Source: an uncultured Alistipes sp. | GTDB taxonomy: Bacteria; Bacteroidota; Bacteroidia; Bacteroidales; Rikenellaceae | Assembly: GCA_944321765.1 (NCBI GenBank) | Contig: CALUMQ010000029.1 | Span: forward strand, 186,001-250,000 | Direction of reading: 5' to 3' | Length of the DNA stretch: 64,000 bases | In this document: in pieces, positions 27,243 to 36,164 of the stretch | Position numbering within the stretch: position 1 is the first letter of the stretch | How the letters are laid out: the number at the start of each line of letters is the position of its first letter | Notes under the pieces: model-generated | Told to the model about the DNA's origin: nothing | Database searches by the model: none | What the model saw: only the letters and a program-made list of their open reading frames with translations | Made by a program: the position numbers and the translations under genes

Positions 27243-29462
27243 ATGAAACGACTATTTCTCCTCTCTCTGCTGATATTCGCCATGGCCGGAACCGTCCGTT
27301 CCGCCGAAAATGGCTGGTTCCAGCAAGCCAAACCCTGCTGGGCCAGCCGCATGCAAAAGGAGTATGACTACGTAATGGCTCTGCACAAGAGTTTCGAGAT
27401 CTCCTCCTGGCGGACGGCCCGTTTCAATATCGCCGCATGCTCGAACTATCGCTTCTATCTCAACGGCGAGTTCATGGGATACGGCCCGAGCATCACAGCC
27501 CATGGTTTCTTCCGCGTGGATGAGTACGACCTCTCGTCAAAACTCAAACCCGGGGTCAATATCCTGGCCGTGGAGGTGTGCGGGTACAACGTGGACAACT
27601 TTCATATTCCCAACCAACCGGCATTCATTCAAGCCGAATGCGTCGTCGACGGGAAAGTCGTGGCGGCCACCCTGCCAAAAGCCGACGAAGCAGCCTTCCA
27701 GGCCGGATTCCCCGGACAACGGCTGCAGGTCGCTGTCGGAGAGGTCTGGCAACGCCCCCATCTTGAAAAATACAAACTGACCCCGGACTTTGCCGCCTGG
27801 AGAGAGGCAACGACTCTCACCATTCCTGCGCTGGAACTGGAAGAAACCGATGCAAAGGCCCTGCTGCCCCGGGGTGTCCCCTATCCGGACTACTCCATTG
27901 TCGAAGCCTCGTCAAACGGGCAGGGTCTCTATTCGTTCGACCGCATCCATACGGGATTTATCCGCGCAAAGCTGAAAGTTTCGAAGCCCTCAAAAGTGAT
28001 TCTCTTCTGGGACGAGGTTCTCGTCGACGGACAGCTGAAGGAGCGGCGTCAGCCTCATATGAACATGAGTCTCGAATTGGCGCCCGGAGAATACGACTTC
28101 GAGACGTTTGAGCCCTACACGCTGATGCATCTCAAACTTGCGGTCGAAGAGGGCGACTGCACGCTGCAGGGCGTTTCCATACGCCAGTATGTCAACGCCG
28201 ACACCAAACGAGCCTCATTCATGACCGACGACGAGGAGATCAACCGCATCTTCCGCGCCGCGGTCGAGACCTACAAGCAGAACGCCGTGGACTACTTCAT
28301 GGACTGTCCGGAACGTGAACGGGCCGGATGGCTGTGCGACAGCTACTTCACATCGCGCGCCGCCTACTGCCTGTCGGGAAACACCTCCATCGAGCACAAT
28401 TTTCTGGAGAACTTCCTGCTGCCCGAGAAGTTCTACAATATTCCCGAGGGCATGCTGCCGATGTGCTATCCCTCGGACCACCGTGACGGAAACTTCATCC
28501 CCAACTGGGCGATGTGGTTCATCATGGAACTCAACGAGTATGTCGACCGCAGTGCCGATTATGAGATGGTCGCAGCACTCAAACCGCGCGTACTGGCCCT
28601 GCTGAACTATTTCGAAGACTACAAGAACGAGGATGGGCTGCTCGAAAATCTCAACAAATGGGTTTTCGTCGAGTGGTCGGCCGCGAATTCCTATACCGAC
28701 GGGGTTAACTACCCCACCAATATGCTCTACGCCAAGGTTCTCGAACTCTCGGGACGCCTCTATGCCATTCCGGAATATATCGACCAGGCCGAACGGATTC
28801 GCGAAGTTATCCGCGCACAGTCCTATGTGGACGGATTTTTCCGCGACAACGCCCTGCGGATCGACGGACGGCTTGTCGTGCAGAAAGACCACTGCACGGA
28901 GGTGTGCCAGAACTACGCCTTCTTCCTCGATGTAGCCTCTGCGGAGCGTTATCCCGAGTTGTGGAACCGTCTGGTCACGCAGTTCGGAAGTATCCGCGAC
29001 AAGGTGGATGCCTACCCCGACATTCCCCGGACAAACGCCTTCATCGGCAACTACCTCCGACTCGAACTCCTCTCACGGGCCGGGCTCGTACAGCAGCTCA
29101 TCGACGAATCGAAGGCCCTCTTCCTCTACATGGCCAACTCGACCGGTACGCTCTGGGAGAATGTCACCTCGCTGGGATCGTGCTGCCACGGATTCGCATC
29201 CCATGCCGCCTACATCTATTGCCGCGACATTGCCGGTCTGACGCGCGTCGACGAGAAGAACCGTCGGATCGAGTGCGTCGTTTCGCGCAATGACCTCAAG
29301 TCCTGCCATGCAACGTTCCCCGTGGGCGACCAGCTGATCGAAATCGACTGGAAGCGCAGCGGAAACCGCATCGACTATGCGGTGAAGGCGCCGAAGGGCT
29401 TCAGCGTCGACATCAACAATGCCTCCGGAAGAGTGCTCCGCACGGACGTAACCTATCAATAA
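27243..29462 (+). CDS. GH78-like alpha-L-rhamnosidase-type glycosidase
   Basis: 739 aa secreted protein (signal peptide about 1-19). N-terminal beta domains (FNIAACSNYRFYLNGEFMGY) are followed by an (alpha/alpha)6 barrel with the GH78 signature DCPERERAGWLCDS (D354, E357, E359 as active-site candidates) and WFIMELNEYV. The C-terminal beta domain is present. GH78 members are mostly alpha-L-rhamnosidases, but the host-glycan context makes another alpha-linked deoxysugar or an uncharacterised specificity equally plausible. ATG 27243 follows the hairpin and a C8 run. The next gene begins 18 nt downstream. Confidence 0.78.
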   Translation: MKRLFLLSLLIFAMAGTVRSAENGWFQQAKPCWASRMQKEYDYVMALHKSFEISSWRTARFNIAACSNYRFYLNGEFMGYGPSITAHGFFRVDEYDLSSKLKPGVNILAVEVCGYNVDNFHIPNQPAFIQAECVVDGKVVAATLPKADEAAFQAGFPGQRLQVAVGEVWQRPHLEKYKLTPDFAAWREATTLTIPALELEETDAKALLPRGVPYPDYSIVEASSNGQGLYSFDRIHTGFIRAKLKVSKPSKVILFWDEVLVDGQLKERRQPHMNMSLELAPGEYDFETFEPYTLMHLKLAVEEGDCTLQGVSIRQYVNADTKRASFMTDDEEINRIFRAAVETYKQNAVDYFMDCPERERAGWLCDSYFTSRAAYCLSGNTSIEHNFLENFLLPEKFYNIPEGMLPMCYPSDHRDGNFIPNWAMWFIMELNEYVDRSADYEMVAALKPRVLALLNYFEDYKNEDGLLENLNKWVFVEWSAANSYTDGVNYPTNMLYAKVLELSGRLYAIPEYIDQAERIREVIRAQSYVDGFFRDNALRIDGRLVVQKDHCTEVCQNYAFFLDVASAERYPELWNRLVTQFGSIRDKVDAYPDIPRTNAFIGNYLRLELLSRAGLVQQLIDESKALFLYMANSTGTLWENVTSLGSCCHGFASHAAYIYCRDIAGLTRVDEKNRRIECVVSRNDLKSCHATFPVGDQLIEIDWKRSGNRIDYAVKAPKGFSVDINNASGRVLRTDVTYQ

Positions 29463-29480
29463 CGAGTCGAGTTCCGCATC

Positions 29481-31502
29481 ATGAAACACACACAAGAAAG
29501 GTTTTTCGGAAACCGTCCGCTCATGAAGCTGCTTGTGCTGGCAGCAGGACTGCTCCCGGCCGGACTGCACGCCCAGACAGACCGCTGGAATCTCCGCGAC
29601 GACGGAGGTATAGAATGGGTCGTCAAGAACGACACCCCGCATCGCGACCACATCGAGATGAGCGGAGAGCAGATGTCTGTCGTGCTCCGATACGGAGTCG
29701 AGGCCGACGGAAGTTTCTCGCTCGAACGAAGCATGGTATGGCCAATGCTCCGCACGATTCCGAACAACACGCATGCAAGTCTCATGCGCCGTTTTGCGGC
29801 CGACATTCCGTCGCTGCTCCAGGTCAACGGCAGAACGCTTCAGGGCGAACGCGTCGGGCGGATCGTACTGGACGGTGTGATGAGGGTGTACAGCTCCTTC
29901 GAAAACAGGATCGAACTCGAACGCACGATCTTTCCCTCGCCGACACTCCCGATACTCTGCGAAAAGTATCTGCTGCGCAACACGGGAGACAAGCCCGTAA
30001 CGGTAAACGTTCCCGAAAGCCGTTCGGTCTACACCACGGATCCCGCGACCGGAGTTGACGGAAGCTACACGATGGTACTCAAGACCTCGGGGAGCGGACT
30101 GCGCACGCTCGCTCCGGGAGAAGAGACCCTCTTCGGAGTAACCGTGCAGGCCTACAGCGCAGCGCAGCACGAGACGGATCCTTCGCTCGACGAACAGTAT
30201 GCCGGCCGCATTGCCTTCCGCGACACGATGTGGGACAACCTCGTGTTCGAATGCCCCGACGAAGTACTGAACCGGACCTTCGCCTTCGCCAAGATCCGTG
30301 CTTGCGAAAGTATCTACCGCACGAAAGCGGGACTGCTCCATTCGCCCGGTGGCGAATCCTACTACGCAGCGATCTGGGCCAACGATCAGGCCGAATACAT
30401 CGGGCCCTTTTTTCCGTACACAGGTTATTCGCAGGGCAACGAATCGGCGATGAACGCCTACGGACTCTTTGCGCAATACGTCAATGACGCATTCGATCCG
30501 ATTCCGAGCTCGATCATCGCCGAGGGTACCGACTTCTGGAACGGTGCAGGCGATCGGGGCGATGCCGCCATGATCGCCTATGGCGCCGCCCGCTACGCCC
30601 TGGTACGCGCCGACGTCACGGAAGCCCGAAAATTATGGCCGCTGATCGAGTGGTGCCTGGAGTACTGCCGCCGCAAACTCAACGACAAGGGCGTGGTAGC
30701 CTCCGACAGTGACGAACTCGAGGGACGTTTCCCGGCCGGAGATGCCAATCTCTGCACATCGAGCCTCTACTACGACGCTCTCATCTCGGCAGCATGTCTG
30801 GCCCGGGAACTCGGTGAGCCGCAGTCGACAAGTACCACCTACCGCAAGCAGGCCGCCACGCTGAAGAAAAACATCAACGCATATTTCGGCGCAACGGTCG
30901 AAGGATTCGAAACATATCGATACTATGACGGCAACGAGATACTCCGCGCATGGATTTGTATTCCGTTGACAACCGGCATTCTCGAACGGAAGAAAGGCAC
31001 CGTCGATGCACTCTTTTCACCACGGCTGTGGACCGAAAACGGTCTGCTTACCCAGGCCGGAAGTACAACCTTCTGGGACCGTTCCACACTCTATGCGCTA
31101 CGGGGCGTCTATGCCGCAGGAGAACGCGAAGCAGCCACCGAATACCTGAAACGCTACTCGCGCACACGGCTTCTCGGAGAGCATGTGCCCTACCCCATCG
31201 AAGCATGGCCGGAAGGGAATCAACGGCACCTCTCGGCAGAAAGCGCCCTGTACTGCCGCATTATCACCGAAGGGCTGATGGGTATCCGCCCGACAGGATT
31301 CGACACCTTCGAACTCACGCCACAGCTTCCCGACGACTGGGACTCCATGTCGCTGCGGAACATCCACGGATTCGGATCGGAGCCCTTCGATCTGATGGTG
31401 ACGCGAATCGACAAAGACAGAATCCGCATATCCGTCATCTCCGGCAAGAAACGTCACAGCGTAACCGCTCAAATCGGCAAGACGATCTCCATCAAACGAT
31501 AA
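29481..31502 (+). CDS. Six-hairpin glycosidase-like protein, family unassigned
   Basis: 673 aa secreted protein (signal ends LHAQ). A beta-sandwich N-terminus is followed by an (alpha/alpha)6-type region with SYYAAIWANDQAEYIGPFF, ESAMNAYGLFAQY and FWDRSTLYALRG, and a C-terminal beta domain with GIRPTGFDTFELTPQLP, which many six-hairpin glycosidases have. I cannot place it in a numbered GH family. Candidate acids are the Asp/Glu in WANDQAEY. An internal ATG at 29523 also gives a good signal peptide. Sits 20 nt before the GH38-like fusion. Confidence 0.65.
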   Translation: MKHTQERFFGNRPLMKLLVLAAGLLPAGLHAQTDRWNLRDDGGIEWVVKNDTPHRDHIEMSGEQMSVVLRYGVEADGSFSLERSMVWPMLRTIPNNTHASLMRRFAADIPSLLQVNGRTLQGERVGRIVLDGVMRVYSSFENRIELERTIFPSPTLPILCEKYLLRNTGDKPVTVNVPESRSVYTTDPATGVDGSYTMVLKTSGSGLRTLAPGEETLFGVTVQAYSAAQHETDPSLDEQYAGRIAFRDTMWDNLVFECPDEVLNRTFAFAKIRACESIYRTKAGLLHSPGGESYYAAIWANDQAEYIGPFFPYTGYSQGNESAMNAYGLFAQYVNDAFDPIPSSIIAEGTDFWNGAGDRGDAAMIAYGAARYALVRADVTEARKLWPLIEWCLEYCRRKLNDKGVVASDSDELEGRFPAGDANLCTSSLYYDALISAACLARELGEPQSTSTTYRKQAATLKKNINAYFGATVEGFETYRYYDGNEILRAWICIPLTTGILERKKGTVDALFSPRLWTENGLLTQAGSTTFWDRSTLYALRGVYAAGEREAATEYLKRYSRTRLLGEHVPYPIEAWPEGNQRHLSAESALYCRIITEGLMGIRPTGFDTFELTPQLPDDWDSMSLRNIHGFGSEPFDLMVTRIDKDRIRISVISGKKRHSVTAQIGKTISIKR

Positions 31503-31522
31503 ACCAATCCAATGTTCAATAA

Positions 31523-34500
31523 ATGAAACGAAAACTTTTCCATCTCTTTTCCGTAGCGGCGCTCACCTTGCTGACATTCCTCGGCGCCGGAGCCTCGGAG
31601 GTAAATCCCGACATCCGAAAGGTCCACATCATCTTCAAAACCCATCTCGACATCGGATTCACGGATCTCAGTTCGATTGTCGAACGCAAGTACATCGAGA
31701 ATTTCATCCCCAAAGCCATCGACGTCGCCCAACAACTGCGAGAAGCCGGAGGTGAGGAGCAATACGTGTGGACCACGGGGTCGTGGGTCATAGCCTCCTA
31801 CCTCGAACAGGCCTCCAAAAAGGAGGTACGGCGGTTGGAAGATGCCATCAAGCGGGGTGATATCGTATGGAACGCCATGCCCTACACCACGATGACCGAA
31901 GTGATGACCAGGGAACACCTGCGCACGATCCTCCGACTGTCAGAACAGTTGGACAAGAAATACGGCAAGAAAACCATCGCGGCCAAAATGACCGACGTCC
32001 CCGGACATACCCGCGGAATCATCCCGGTATTCAACGACGCCGGCATCAAGATGCTCCACATCGGCGTCAACAAACAGTCCTACGCGCCCGAGGTGCCCGA
32101 AATCTCCCGCTGGAGGGATCCCCATGGCAACGAAATCATCCTGATGCTCGTGGGACACTACGGGACACAGGTCGTACTGCCCGATCACCAAACCGTTCTG
32201 GCCGTATTCTTCACCGGAGACAACCGCGGCCCACACACCGTTGAGCAGGTAAAGGAGATCTATGCCGGGCTGAGAGAACGCTATCCCAACGCCGAGCTGA
32301 AGGCTTCGACGCTCTGCGCCGTGGCCAAGGAACTCGAAAACATGAAGGAACAGTTGCCGGTATTGACGCAGGAGTTGGGCGACACGTGGATTCACGGCAT
32401 GGGATCGGCCCCCGTCCGCATGGCGAAGTTCCGCGCTCTGTCGCGCCTCTATTCGCAATGGATCGAGCAGAAGAAGATCGATCCCGCATCCAACGAGGCG
32501 ATTCACTTCGCCGTACGCCTCGGCATGATTGCCGAACACACCTGGGGTATCGACGTGAAGACCCACCTGCGCACCTACGACGTATATGACTTTGACAAGT
32601 TCAACGCCTCGCGTCAGCTGCCGACCTTCCTCAAGGCCGAGCAGAGTTGGCGGGAGATCGACAACTACATCGAGGAGGCCATTGCCTTCCTGCCGGCCTC
32701 GCTGCGCAGCGAGGCGGAGGCTGCCATTGCCGGAATCGGCAATCCCGAGCCGATGTCGGTTACGGGACATGAGCAGCCCGCCGAGATCAACGAGCGCGGA
32801 GCCCTGCTCTTCGAGAAAAACGGCATCTCGATGCTGGGCGGTGAACTGGCCTACCAAACCTTTTCGGCCGGACACTACGACAAATACTACACCTCGTACC
32901 TGGACAAGGACGACTGGACGAACCTTGCAGCCGTCGATGACTTCATCAAACCCGGGCTGAGAGACTCCGAAGCCGAGGATGCCACGACGGTGGCTTCGGT
33001 GGAGGCCTGCCAGACCCGGTCGACGCCCGACGGTAAGGAGATCCTCTGCAAACTCACCTTCGACGAGAACCCGCTTATCAACGCCGACGTCCTGCCGGCC
33101 GAGGTATATACCCGCTACACGCTCGCCAGGGACGGAAAAAGCGCAGATATGGAGCTCACGCTGATGAACAAGCCCGCCAATCGGTTGCCCGAAGCATACT
33201 GGTACTCGTTCCGGCCCGAGAACGTCGTCAAGATATTCGTCGAGAAGCTCGGCGAACGCATCGACGTGATGGATGTCGTGAAGGGCGGCAATCGCCAGAT
33301 GCACGGCCTCGACCGCTACGTGGATCTGGTAACTACACGCGGAACAATTCGAATCACAAGCCTCGACGCCAACATCGTCGAGATCGGCGAGCGCACGGCG
33401 CTGGATTTCAACACAGACCAGCCCGACATTCGCAAGGGTGTGCACTTCTGCCTGTTCAACAACCTCTGGGGAACGAACTTCACGATGTGGTGGGGCGGCA
33501 GCATGACCTACCGCTTCAAGATCGAACTCCTCGCCCCGGATGCCGATCCCGAGAAGGACAACGTTGCTCTGATGGTCCGCAAGCCCACCTATGAGAAACT
33601 CCAGGCCGAGATCGAACGCTACAAGGAGGATGTCGAGAAGCGCTTCCCGGTAGATCTGAAGATCGTCGTCGGCGAGTGGGAGACCCCGTATGAGGTCCGC
33701 GAGCAGATCAAGTCGCTGTGCGACCCCGCCGGTCTCGAAGGGGTGATCCTGGTCGGCGACATGCCGCTGCACCGGTTCTACATGCATAACTTCGCCAATC
33801 CCAATGCTCTTTATTATGAGGATCCCATGATGGAGTTCAACGATGCAACGGTGGCGACCTCCTACAGCTCGAAACCCAATCCCCAGATCTGGGTTGCCAA
33901 CATGCGGGCTGTATCGGCTCCCGACAGCCAGGGAATCGAAGAGCTGCGCAGGTTCCTCGACAAGACCCACGCCTACTACACCGGCCGGCAGCAGATCAAC
34001 AACGACATGCTGATCGTGGCAGGCCACGAGTGGCCCGAGGGCGGACGACTGGCCGAGCGCGAGATGCGCGGATGCTTTGACCGTATCGACACGCTGATCG
34101 GAAACGGGAACGACAAACGTACGTTCGTCACCCGCGACAAGATCCTCGACACCTTCTCGAAAAACTACCGGATGTTCTACATCCAGGTGCACTCGAACGA
34201 GACGCGTCAGGACCTTGAAGGCGGGGGTTCGATCTTCGCCGACCCCGACATCTACGAAATGAAGACCGGAGCGCTGTGCATTCTCAACATGGGCTGCTCG
34301 AACGGAAACTTCTTCAAGGCGGTCGGTCGGAAGAACACGGCTCAAAGCTGGGTATTCGGCAAGGGTGTCGGCCAGGGTGTGATCACGCAGGTGCGTGTCG
34401 GGCTGGTCTACGGATACGAGAACCTTTTTGCGCGTCTGAAGGCCGGCGACTACTTCGGCAAGGCCTATCTCACGGTAAAACGTGCCGGAGAAAAGGAGAT

Positions 34501-34576
34501 GTTCGAAGAGTACAACGGCACTACCGTAAGCGGTGTCACCTACCTGGGAAACCCGTTCCTTTACGCAGTGGAGTAA
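31523..34576 (+). CDS. GH38-like glycosidase fused to a C25-like cysteine peptidase domain
   Basis: 1017 aa secreted protein with two unrelated catalytic modules. After the signal peptide (1-24) comes a GH38-like/DUF5054-type domain with the GH38 zinc pattern intact: H41 and D43 (KTHLDIG), D158 (MTDVPGH) and H339 (AEHTWG). Beta domains run to about 675. From N680 a complete gingipain-like domain follows, with GVILVGDMPLHRFYM, H890 (YIQVHS) and C925 (NMGCSNGN), 35 residues apart. This second module aligns along its length with the free peptidase at 25864. Likely removes alpha-linked sugars and cleaves the same glycoprotein. The fusion is seen directly; both activities are inferred from motifs. 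Confidence 0.78.
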   Translation: MKRKLFHLFSVAALTLLTFLGAGASEVNPDIRKVHIIFKTHLDIGFTDLSSIVERKYIENFIPKAIDVAQQLREAGGEEQYVWTTGSWVIASYLEQASKKEVRRLEDAIKRGDIVWNAMPYTTMTEVMTREHLRTILRLSEQLDKKYGKKTIAAKMTDVPGHTRGIIPVFNDAGIKMLHIGVNKQSYAPEVPEISRWRDPHGNEIILMLVGHYGTQVVLPDHQTVLAVFFTGDNRGPHTVEQVKEIYAGLRERYPNAELKASTLCAVAKELENMKEQLPVLTQELGDTWIHGMGSAPVRMAKFRALSRLYSQWIEQKKIDPASNEAIHFAVRLGMIAEHTWGIDVKTHLRTYDVYDFDKFNASRQLPTFLKAEQSWREIDNYIEEAIAFLPASLRSEAEAAIAGIGNPEPMSVTGHEQPAEINERGALLFEKNGISMLGGELAYQTFSAGHYDKYYTSYLDKDDWTNLAAVDDFIKPGLRDSEAEDATTVASVEACQTRSTPDGKEILCKLTFDENPLINADVLPAEVYTRYTLARDGKSADMELTLMNKPANRLPEAYWYSFRPENVVKIFVEKLGERIDVMDVVKGGNRQMHGLDRYVDLVTTRGTIRITSLDANIVEIGERTALDFNTDQPDIRKGVHFCLFNNLWGTNFTMWWGGSMTYRFKIELLAPDADPEKDNVALMVRKPTYEKLQAEIERYKEDVEKRFPVDLKIVVGEWETPYEVREQIKSLCDPAGLEGVILVGDMPLHRFYMHNFANPNALYYEDPMMEFNDATVATSYSSKPNPQIWVANMRAVSAPDSQGIEELRRFLDKTHAYYTGRQQINNDMLIVAGHEWPEGGRLAEREMRGCFDRIDTLIGNGNDKRTFVTRDKILDTFSKNYRMFYIQVHSNETRQDLEGGGSIFADPDIYEMKTGALCILNMGCSNGNFFKAVGRKNTAQSWVFGKGVGQGVITQVRVGLVYGYENLFARLKAGDYFGKAYLTVKRAGEKEMFEEYNGTTVSGVTYLGNPFLYAVE

Positions 34577-34630
34577 ACGATGAAAAAACATAACATTCCA
34601 ACCTATCAACAACCAACAAAAAAAACTTCT

Positions 34631-36010
34631 ATGAAACGATTATTGATTTACACGGCGGCAATGTTCATGATCTGCTCGTGCGGATCGGATGACGAAGGTA
34701 CTACCCCGGGAGGTGGCGGAACCGGAGTCGGAAAAACCACGGTGAACCTGCAAAACACTTGGCTGCAGGAGGATGAAATTACGGGAGGAGGGGCCAACAG
34801 TACCTATTCCGTGGTGATCAACAAGGTGGGAACCCGCGAAGTCAAGGGTACCGTAGCCACTGAAACGGAACTTCACGAATTCTACAACGTCAACTACGGA
34901 ACCGAGTACAAACTGTTGGATCCGAAATATTACGAAATTGCCAACGGCGGAGCCTTTACAATCGGAGCCGAAGCCGGAAGCACCACGGTAGACGTTACCA
35001 TCAAGGCTCCCGAAATCGTAGCCGATCTGGGCTACATCGACGACTATGTCATTCCGCTGTCGATGAATGTCGAGGGTGAAAACATTCAGGCCGGCAAGAA
35101 CAAGGACAAGATGCTCATCAATGTAATCATTACCGAAGCCGTTGTCGGATTCGCCGACAACCTCTACGGAGAGCGTTCCCTGCAGCTTGCCTCCTCCAAG
35201 GACGAAATGATTGCCTTGGATCTCTCCCCGAAAGTAGACTTCCCCAATTCCGACGGACTCAACATCATCTACGAGGTTGATGAATCAAAATCGCTTGAAG
35301 GATATGAGGCGCTGCCTGCCGGCTCCTACACGCTGCCGTCGGCAACGCTCGAGGCCGGGGAACAGACCAAGGCTGTCAGCCTGCAGATCGACCGCACGAA
35401 GATCAAGCCCTACAAACTCTACTACATCGCCCTCACGATGAAGACCGACGATCCGGGCATCGGCTCACACCCGACCAAGGGGTCGACGATCATTCCCGTG
35501 GTGCTGGACGACATCTCGGGACACTACACGGCCAACATTCTCAACGATCAGGGACAGGCTACCAGTACCCGCTTCCAGCAGTTCCAGGTGAAATACCAGT
35601 ACACCACCGATGACGATATCATCATCATCACCAACTACAGCCAGTGGGGTCCCGGAGCCGATTACGAGAATGGATACTACTCTCAGTCGGAGACGCTCTT
35701 CATGAAGCTTTCGCTGACAGAAAAGAGCGATGCCGGACGGATCTACCTGGCACCCGTCGACGGTGCAGGTCCGCTGGTATACCGCGACAAGCTCGATCCC
35801 GAGTCGATGGATTCGAAATTCTACATCAAGGAGGGCAAGATCTACCTGGTGGAAAAGAAGATCGGCGGATACAACTATTGGGACGACGTGAACATGAAAC
35901 TGGACTGCACTCGTTCGGTAGCGACCCGCATCAAGTCGCTCGTAGAACTCTACGACGAAGATATCGACCGTTATCTGGCCGGGGAGGTAGGAACCTTCCC
36001 GCGTGAATAA
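34631..36010 (+). CDS. DUF1735-type (BT_3987-like) surface lipoprotein
   Basis: 459 aa lipoprotein (MKRLLIYTA signal, Cys near residue 17, then an acidic and Gly-rich spacer). The N-terminal region (YSVVINKVGTREVKGTV; YKLLDPKYYEI) is DUF1735-like and recurs a second time (about 170-290, LQLASSKDEM onward). The C-terminal beta domain starts GHYTANILN and contains ITNYSQWGPG. Proteins of this kind act as surface glycan-binding proteins or accessory lipoproteins in PULs. ATG 34631 is preferred over 34580, because the former directly begins the signal peptide. Confidence 0.75.
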   Translation: MKRLLIYTAAMFMICSCGSDDEGTTPGGGGTGVGKTTVNLQNTWLQEDEITGGGANSTYSVVINKVGTREVKGTVATETELHEFYNVNYGTEYKLLDPKYYEIANGGAFTIGAEAGSTTVDVTIKAPEIVADLGYIDDYVIPLSMNVEGENIQAGKNKDKMLINVIITEAVVGFADNLYGERSLQLASSKDEMIALDLSPKVDFPNSDGLNIIYEVDESKSLEGYEALPAGSYTLPSATLEAGEQTKAVSLQIDRTKIKPYKLYYIALTMKTDDPGIGSHPTKGSTIIPVVLDDISGHYTANILNDQGQATSTRFQQFQVKYQYTTDDDIIIITNYSQWGPGADYENGYYSQSETLFMKLSLTEKSDAGRIYLAPVDGAGPLVYRDKLDPESMDSKFYIKEGKIYLVEKKIGGYNYWDDVNMKLDCTRSVATRIKSLVELYDEDIDRYLAGEVGTFPRE

Positions 36011-36075
36011 GGTCTCTGGGAGATGAAGATCCCGATTCCGGGCTCATCCATCTCCGAAAGTACGTAATTTTAGTG

Positions 36076-36113
36076 GACGGGCAAGATTTTCCGGACAGAA
36101 AGTCTTGCCCGTC
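36076..36113 (+). terminator. Hairpin downstream of the DUF1735 gene
   Basis: Perfect 11-bp stem (GACGGGCAAGA / TCTTGCCCGTC) with a 16-nt loop, followed by TGTTTG and then A-rich sequence. It may attenuate transcription into the clan GH-D-like gene. Confidence 0.55.
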
Positions 36114-36164
36114 TGTTTGAAAAAACGTACTTTCAACGACCGAATCGAACCAACACCCAACAAC

